The position numbers were made by a program, and so were the translations under genes. The notes under the pieces were generated by a model. It was not told the DNA's origin, searched no databases, and saw only the letters and a program-made list of their open reading frames with translations. Positions 59,553 through 64,000 of a DNA stretch of 64,000 bases are shown here, one piece after another (positions within the stretch are counted from its first letter, which is position 1; every line of letters starts with the position of its first letter). Source of the DNA: Tropicimonas sediminicola (GTDB lineage: Bacteria; Pseudomonadota; Alphaproteobacteria; Rhodobacterales; Rhodobacteraceae); contig NZ_FZOY01000011.1 of NCBI RefSeq assembly GCF_900188335.1, forward strand, positions 1 through 64,000, written 5' to 3'.

Positions 59553-60428
59553 ATGGCGATTGCGAGATACTACGGAAGCAAGAATACCCTGACGCGCCTG
59601 CAGGTCACCGACGGCGAGCCGACGGTCCAGACGGCCAAGCGCTTCGTCCTCGAGGACGGCAACGTCACCGCCACGTTTCTCGGGCAGTTCACCTACGGTA
59701 TCTTCGGCAGCCCGTTCGGCACGCTCGACACCTATACCTACAAGGTCGGCGGAAACCTTCGGCTCAAGATCACCGATATCGGCGCCGACATGTACCAGGT
59801 CTTCACCCGTCTGGATTTCCTCAGCAGCGCGCGGGAGGCGGAGAAGATCATCTTCGCGCTGAACGACAAGATCTACGGCAATGACGGGCGCAACCTGATC
59901 GAGGGTTACGACGGCAACGACCGAATCTTCGGCAAGGACGGCAGCGACCAGCTCTACGGCGGCCTGGGCAAGGACGTGCTGAACGGCGGCCTCGGGGCCG
60001 ACGAGATCTATGGCAACGACCAGTCCGACAGGCTGCTCGGCGGCAAGGGCGACGACCGGCTGTTCGGAGGCACCGGCAGCGATGTGCTGAAGGGCGGCGA
60101 CGGCAACGACACGCTCTCCGGCTGGGAAGGCAAGGACACGCTCGACGGTGGCAAGGGCGACGATGCGCTGCGCGGCGAAGACGGCCGTGACGTCTTCCTG
60201 TTCCGGAAGCGCTACGGCGAGGACGTGATCGAGGATTTCGAGGACGACCTCGACACGATCAAGCTCGACGACGCGCTCTGGGACGGCGACCTCGTCCGCA
60301 AGCAGGTGGTGAACCGCTTCGCCGAGGTGGTGAACGGCGACGTCGTGTTCGACTTCGGCAAGGACAGGCTCGTCATCGAGAACTTCACCGACCTCGGCGA
60401 GTTGGCCGACGACCTGGCAATCGTCTGA
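59553..60428 (+). CDS. small RTX (hemolysin-type Ca-binding) protein 3
   Basis: The protein is 291 residues. An N-terminal beta-rich region of about 105 residues is followed by about ten RTX nonapeptides from about 108 to 210, and then by the C-terminal module shared with the RTX proteins at 34337 and 37168, ending Leu-Ala-Asp-Asp-Leu-Ala-Ile-Val. GGGAGGGG precedes ATG 59553, which is preferred to the in-frame ATG 59502. The gene is about 20 kb from the other two RTX genes. No type I secretion genes are nearby. Confidence 0.87.
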   Translation: MAIARYYGSKNTLTRLQVTDGEPTVQTAKRFVLEDGNVTATFLGQFTYGIFGSPFGTLDTYTYKVGGNLRLKITDIGADMYQVFTRLDFLSSAREAEKIIFALNDKIYGNDGRNLIEGYDGNDRIFGKDGSDQLYGGLGKDVLNGGLGADEIYGNDQSDRLLGGKGDDRLFGGTGSDVLKGGDGNDTLSGWEGKDTLDGGKGDDALRGEDGRDVFLFRKRYGEDVIEDFEDDLDTIKLDDALWDGDLVRKQVVNRFAEVVNGDVVFDFGKDRLVIENFTDLGELADDLAIV

Positions 60429-60530
60429 AGGGATAACCTGCCGCGGGTCGCCGCCGTCGAGATTGTAGACACAATGCGCGCGCCCATGTTCCAATCCCGG
60501 CCATTCCACGAGCCGAGTCTGGAGCACACC

Positions 60531-62477
60531 ATGCGGACCTATCTCACGACGCTTGCACTGCCCTGCGTGCTGCTGGCCTGTCCTGCCATGACAGCCGCGC
60601 AGGAGATTGCCGACACGATCTACGAAGGCGGCCCGATCCTGACGATGGACGACGCGGCCCCCCGCGCCGAGGCGCTCGCCGTGAAGGACGGGCGCATCCT
60701 GGCGGTCGGCCCGTTGCTTGAGGTGATGAAACACCAGGGCGAGGCGACGGTGCTGCGCGATCTCGACGGCAAGGCGCTGCTGCCGGGCTTCGTCGACGCC
60801 CATGGCCACGTGATGATGATCGGCCTCCAGGCGCTCGCGGCCAACCTGCTGCCTGCCCCCGACGGCGAGGGCAATTCCGTGGCCGCGCTGCAGGGCATCC
60901 TGAGCGACTACATGGCAGCCAATCCCGAGCGCATCGAGGCGGTCGATGCAATCATCGGCTTCGGCTACGACGATTCCCAACTCGCCGAGCTGCGCCATCC
61001 GACCCGGGAGGAACTGGATGCGATCTCGACCGACGTGCCCGTCTACATCGTCCACCAATCCGGCCATATCGGCGTCGCCAACTCCAAGGCGCTGGAACTC
61101 GCCGGTTTCGACGAGAGCAGCCCCGAGGTCCAAGGCGGGGTGATCCGGCGCGAGCCCGGCGGCACCCGCCCCAACGGCGTGCTTGAAGAGACGCCGCATT
61201 TCATGGCGATGATGGCCGTGCTCCGGCATCTCGATGCCGAGGGCGCGATGACGATGTTCAGCGCCGGCACCGAACTCATCGCCTCCTACGGCTACACCAC
61301 CGCGCAGGAAGGGCGCGCCACCACCGGTCAGGCGCAGCTCATGGCAGCCGTGGCCGAGCACGATGGGCTCGACATCGACGTGGTGGCCTATCCCGACGTG
61401 CTCGTCGACCGCGACTACATCGCCGAGACCCATTCCCGCGACTACGCCAACCGCTTTCGCGTCGCCGGCGCGAAGCTCACCATCGACGGCTCACCGCAGG
61501 GCTTCACCGCCTGGCGCGACAGGCCCTATTACAACCCGCCGGAAAACTTCCGCGCCGATTACCGCGGCTATGCGGCGGCCACCTCCGACCAGGTGTTCGA
61601 CGCCATCGACTGGGCTTTCGCCAACGACATCCAGATCCTGACCCATTCCAACGGCGAGGCCGCCAGCGACCTGCTGCTGGCCGCCATCGAGACCGCCGAG
61701 GCGGCCCATGGCATGGCCGATCGCCGTCCGGTCCTGATCCATGGCCAGTTCCTGCGCGAGGACCAGGTGGACCGCATCAACCAGCTCGAGGTCTTCCCGT
61801 CGCTCTTCCCGATGCACACGTTCTACTGGGGCGACTGGCACCGCGAGCGCACGGTGGGCCCGGTCAACGCCGACAACATCTCCCCCACGGGCTGGCTGAT
61901 GGCGCGCGGCATGCGGTTCTCCACCCACCACGACGCGCCGGTGGCCTTCCCGGATTCGATGCGCGTGCTCGACGCCACCGTCACCCGCCGTTCGCGGTCC
62001 GGCGACATCATCGGCGCCGACCATCGCGTCGACGTCATGACCGCGCTCAAGGCCATGACCATCTGGCCCGCCTGGCAGCATTTCGAGGAAGACAGGAAGG
62101 GCTCGCTGGAGGTCGGCAAGCTGGCCGATCTGGTGATCCTCTCCGACGACCCCACGGCCATCGACCCGGAAACGCTCGACACGCTCGTCGTCGTGCAGAC
62201 GATCAAGGAGGACGAGGTGGTCTACGACGCGGCGATGCAGAAGGACGGCGGCCTGCACTGGCGCCCGCGTCCGGGCGGCATCGACACCGCCGGCGAGTTC
62301 TTTCGCAAGGCCGCGCTCGCCGCGGAGATGCCATCCGGCCTGACGGGCGCCCGCCGGCTCCTGGCCGAACGGGTGGCCGCCCTTTCACCCCATGGCGGCG
62401 CCTGCGTGTCGGGATTTCTCCATGCGGAGCTTGCGCCGGTCTACGAGCGCGCCGCATCCGAGTTGCTCAGGAAGTAA
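60531..62477 (+). CDS. exported amidohydrolase (amidohydrolase 3/YtcJ-like)
   Basis: The protein is 648 residues. An N-terminal signal peptide holds a possible lipobox, Leu-Leu-Ala-Cys17, so it may be a lipoprotein; the alternative is cleavage after Thr-Ala-Ala-Gln. The metal motif HGH (91-93) follows Gly-Phe-Val-Asp-Ala, with a Thr-His-Ser-Asn segment near 390 and His-His-Asp near 467. The layout matches YtcJ-like N-substituted formamide deformylases and related hydrolases; substrate unknown. GGAG nine bases upstream fixes the start at 60531. Confidence 0.87.
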   Translation: MRTYLTTLALPCVLLACPAMTAAQEIADTIYEGGPILTMDDAAPRAEALAVKDGRILAVGPLLEVMKHQGEATVLRDLDGKALLPGFVDAHGHVMMIGLQALAANLLPAPDGEGNSVAALQGILSDYMAANPERIEAVDAIIGFGYDDSQLAELRHPTREELDAISTDVPVYIVHQSGHIGVANSKALELAGFDESSPEVQGGVIRREPGGTRPNGVLEETPHFMAMMAVLRHLDAEGAMTMFSAGTELIASYGYTTAQEGRATTGQAQLMAAVAEHDGLDIDVVAYPDVLVDRDYIAETHSRDYANRFRVAGAKLTIDGSPQGFTAWRDRPYYNPPENFRADYRGYAAATSDQVFDAIDWAFANDIQILTHSNGEAASDLLLAAIETAEAAHGMADRRPVLIHGQFLREDQVDRINQLEVFPSLFPMHTFYWGDWHRERTVGPVNADNISPTGWLMARGMRFSTHHDAPVAFPDSMRVLDATVTRRSRSGDIIGADHRVDVMTALKAMTIWPAWQHFEEDRKGSLEVGKLADLVILSDDPTAIDPETLDTLVVVQTIKEDEVVYDAAMQKDGGLHWRPRPGGIDTAGEFFRKAALAAEMPSGLTGARRLLAERVAALSPHGGACVSGFLHAELAPVYERAASELLRK

Positions 62478-62485
62478 GGCATGGC

Positions 62486-62511
62486 ATCGGGCGGCAAGTG
62501 CGCCGCCCGAT
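62486..62511. terminator. hairpin between convergent amidohydrolase and CBS genes
   Basis: ATCGGGCGGC (62486-62495) pairs perfectly with GCCGCCCGAT (62502-62511) across a 6-nt loop. A short pyrimidine tract follows on the plus strand. It probably serves both genes. Confidence 0.65.
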
Positions 62512-62515
62512 CTCT

Positions 62516-62962
62516 TCATTGGGCTGCAACCGGTTCCCTGGGCGGAGCGCTCGTCAGGTACTCTTCGTAGCGTTCCACCATCAGGCGATACTCGGTGGGA
62601 ATGTCGCGCATGGACAACATGGCGACCACCCGTCCCTCGTCGATGACGGGCAAATGGCGGAACTTCCCCTTGATCATGAGACGCATCGCATCCGACAGCG
62701 AAACCGAGAGATCCACGGTCGTGGGCTCCCTCGTCATGATCTCCTCGACCCGGGTCTCCGCCGTGGGCCGCCGCCGCCCGATCGCCCGGCGGATCACGTC
62801 GCGCTCCGAGATGATACCGACAAGCCTGTCGCCATCCAGTACCGGCAAGGCACCGACATTGGCTTCATTCAACCGATCACAGGCAACACGTACTGTCTCG
62901 GTCGGCCCTATCGACACGAGAACCCTACCTTTCAAAACCTCTGAAATGGACCTGATAATCAC
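62516..62962 (-). CDS. CBS-domain pair protein
   Basis: The protein is 148 residues with two CBS domains (about 9-65 and 73-130) and nothing else apart from a 15-residue tail. CBS pairs bind adenine nucleotides and report energy state; standalone pairs often act on partner enzymes. Ile-Ile-Ser-Glu-Arg-Asp-Val after the first domain is typical. The start is a GTG at 62962 with GGGAGG five bases upstream; the ATG at 62964 is out of frame. Confidence 0.9.
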   Translation of the reverse strand: MIIRSISEVLKGRVLVSIGPTETVRVACDRLNEANVGALPVLDGDRLVGIISERDVIRRAIGRRRPTAETRVEEIMTREPTTVDLSVSLSDAMRLMIKGKFRHLPVIDEGRVVAMLSMRDIPTEYRLMVERYEEYLTSAPPREPVAAQ

Positions 62963-63100
62963 ATTGGCCTCCCATACTGAAAATGAACTTTACGTAAGGG
63001 AATGTAGCAAGAATCCGTCGTACCGGATAGTAGCCTCAATCGCCGCGATGCAGAGCCATGGGCGCTTCCCTTGCCCGGCCCGCCCTGCCAAAAGGACTCC

Positions 63101-64000
63101 ATGATCGATTTCCTCGTGATAGGCGGCGGTATCGCCGGCACATCCACCGCGGCGGCGCTTTCCACCCTCGGCTCCGCGATCCTGCTCGAGGCCGAACCCG
63201 CCCTTGGCTACCACGCCAGCGGCCGCTCTGCCGCGATGTTCCTCGAAACCTACGGCAATGGCCCGGTTCGCGCGCTGAACGCCGCCAGCGCGGCGACCCA
63301 CCGCGAAACCGGCGTGCTCAGCCCGCGCGGCCTGCTGATCGTGGCGGGCCCGGGCGAGGAGGAGCGCTTCGCGCGGACCCATGCCGAGTTCGGCGCCACG
63401 CCCGTCACGCCGCACGAAGCTGCGGCGCTCTGGCCGATCCTCGACACCGCCGCCTGCACGCGCGCGGCCTATCTCGGCGAGGTCTTCGACCTCGACACCG
63501 ACCGCCTGCTCCAGCACTTCGCCCGCACCGCCCGCGAGAACGGCGCCGTCATCCGGACGGGCCACACCGCGTCCGCCGTCACCCGATTCGACGGCGGCTG
63601 GGCCGTTGAGGCCCGGTCCGGCGGCGAGACCACGACGATCGAGGCGCGCATGCTGGTCAACGCCGCCGGCGCCTGGGCAGACCAGGTCGCCGCGATGGCC
63701 GGCGTGCCGAGCCCGGGGATTCAGCCCTACCGCCGCTCCATGGCCCGCCTGCCTGCGCCCGGTGGCCTCGACACCCGCAGCTGGCCCTTCGTCGACGAGG
63801 TCGCCGAACGCTGGTACGCCAAGCCCGACGCCGGTGCCTGGCTGGTCTCCCCGGCCGAGGAAGACCCGATGGACCCGCACGATGCCTGGGCCGACGACAT
63901 GGTGATCGCCGAGGGCCTCGCGCGTTACGAGGCATTCGTCACCGAGCCGGTCACGCGAGTCGAAACCACCTGGGCCGGCCTGCGCAGCTTCGCCCCGGAC
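63101..64000 (+). CDS. DAO-family FAD-dependent oxidoreductase, partial
   Basis: At least 300 residues are coded before the window ends. The N-terminal dinucleotide loop GGGIAG (8-13), a Gly-Tyr-His-Ala-Ser-Gly-Arg-Ser-Ala motif near 39-47 and a Val-Asn-Ala-Ala-Gly-Ala-Trp-Ala segment near 187 mark the D-amino-acid oxidase/glycine oxidase (DAO) group. It may be an amino acid, sarcosine or opine oxidase. AAAGGA precedes ATG 63101. The C-terminal substrate region lies outside the window, so the specificity is open. Confidence 0.88.
   Translation, partial: MIDFLVIGGGIAGTSTAAALSTLGSAILLEAEPALGYHASGRSAAMFLETYGNGPVRALNAASAATHRETGVLSPRGLLIVAGPGEEERFARTHAEFGATPVTPHEAAALWPILDTAACTRAAYLGEVFDLDTDRLLQHFARTARENGAVIRTGHTASAVTRFDGGWAVEARSGGETTTIEARMLVNAAGAWADQVAAMAGVPSPGIQPYRRSMARLPAPGGLDTRSWPFVDEVAERWYAKPDAGAWLVSPAEEDPMDPHDAWADDMVIAEGLARYEAFVTEPVTRVETTWAGLRSFAPD

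Overview
The window reads as chromosomal DNA of a high-GC alphaproteobacterium, most likely Rhodobacterales (Roseobacter/Rhodobacter group). Support comes from an sqdB-sqdD-sqdC sulfolipid operon in the Rhodobacter sphaeroides arrangement, an NDUFS4-type complex I subunit, an ArgP/LysE pair, several small RTX proteins, Fnr-like boxes, and dense coding with many 4-bp ATGA/GTGA overlaps. No transposase, integrase, CRISPR array or rRNA is visible.

Layout. 1-1639 holds three unfamiliar genes (two with zinc-ribbon-like cysteines) that abut the 3' end of a tRNA-Leu(TAA) gene and may be the edge of an integrated element. 1967-15264 is housekeeping and metabolism: TPR protein, rhomboid protease, Flp-like pilin, IMPase, divergent metR/metF with a MetR box between them, DUF2235 hydrolase, a group IV decarboxylase divergent from an Lrp regulator, an AcuC-like deacetylase, DUF1178, an EamA transporter, a LysE exporter divergent from an ArgP-type regulator, and an SDR. 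15325-18278 is the sulfolipid operon. 19243-29808 is a co-oriented eight-gene surface-glycan cluster: two GT2 enzymes, a flippase, three AlkP-superfamily paralogues with altered metal-ligand motifs, an epimerase-like SDR and a GMC oxidoreductase. It ends at tRNA-Arg(TCT).

30042-34011 carries a TetR regulator, the NDUFS4 gene, uvrB with a structured leader, and a small exported protein. 34337-38725 is a small surface/export locus: two RTX proteins, two paralogous small membrane proteins, an exported beta-rich protein and a DUF218 protein. 38726-42494 contains two paralogous universal stress proteins, each with a matching Fnr-like box about 55 bp upstream, plus redox and unknown genes. 42505-48945 has an exported protein, a trans-sulfuration PLP enzyme, dnaE and a TSUP exporter.

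49161-59387 is a purine salvage/catabolism block: xdhABC followed without a break by a BMP-type nucleoside ABC transporter (ATPase, two permeases, binding protein) with a K+ channel gene inserted between permease and binding protein. Two inverted copies of a 55-bp hairpin repeat sit in frame inside xdhA and xdhB. The window ends with a third RTX protein, an exported amidohydrolase, a CBS-pair protein and the start of a DAO-family FAD oxidoreductase that runs off the edge.

The points most worth following are the three-paralogue AlkP glycan cluster, the in-frame repeats in xdhA/xdhB with a compensatory base change, the paired Fnr-like boxes on the two usp genes, and the channel inside the nucleoside ABC operon.
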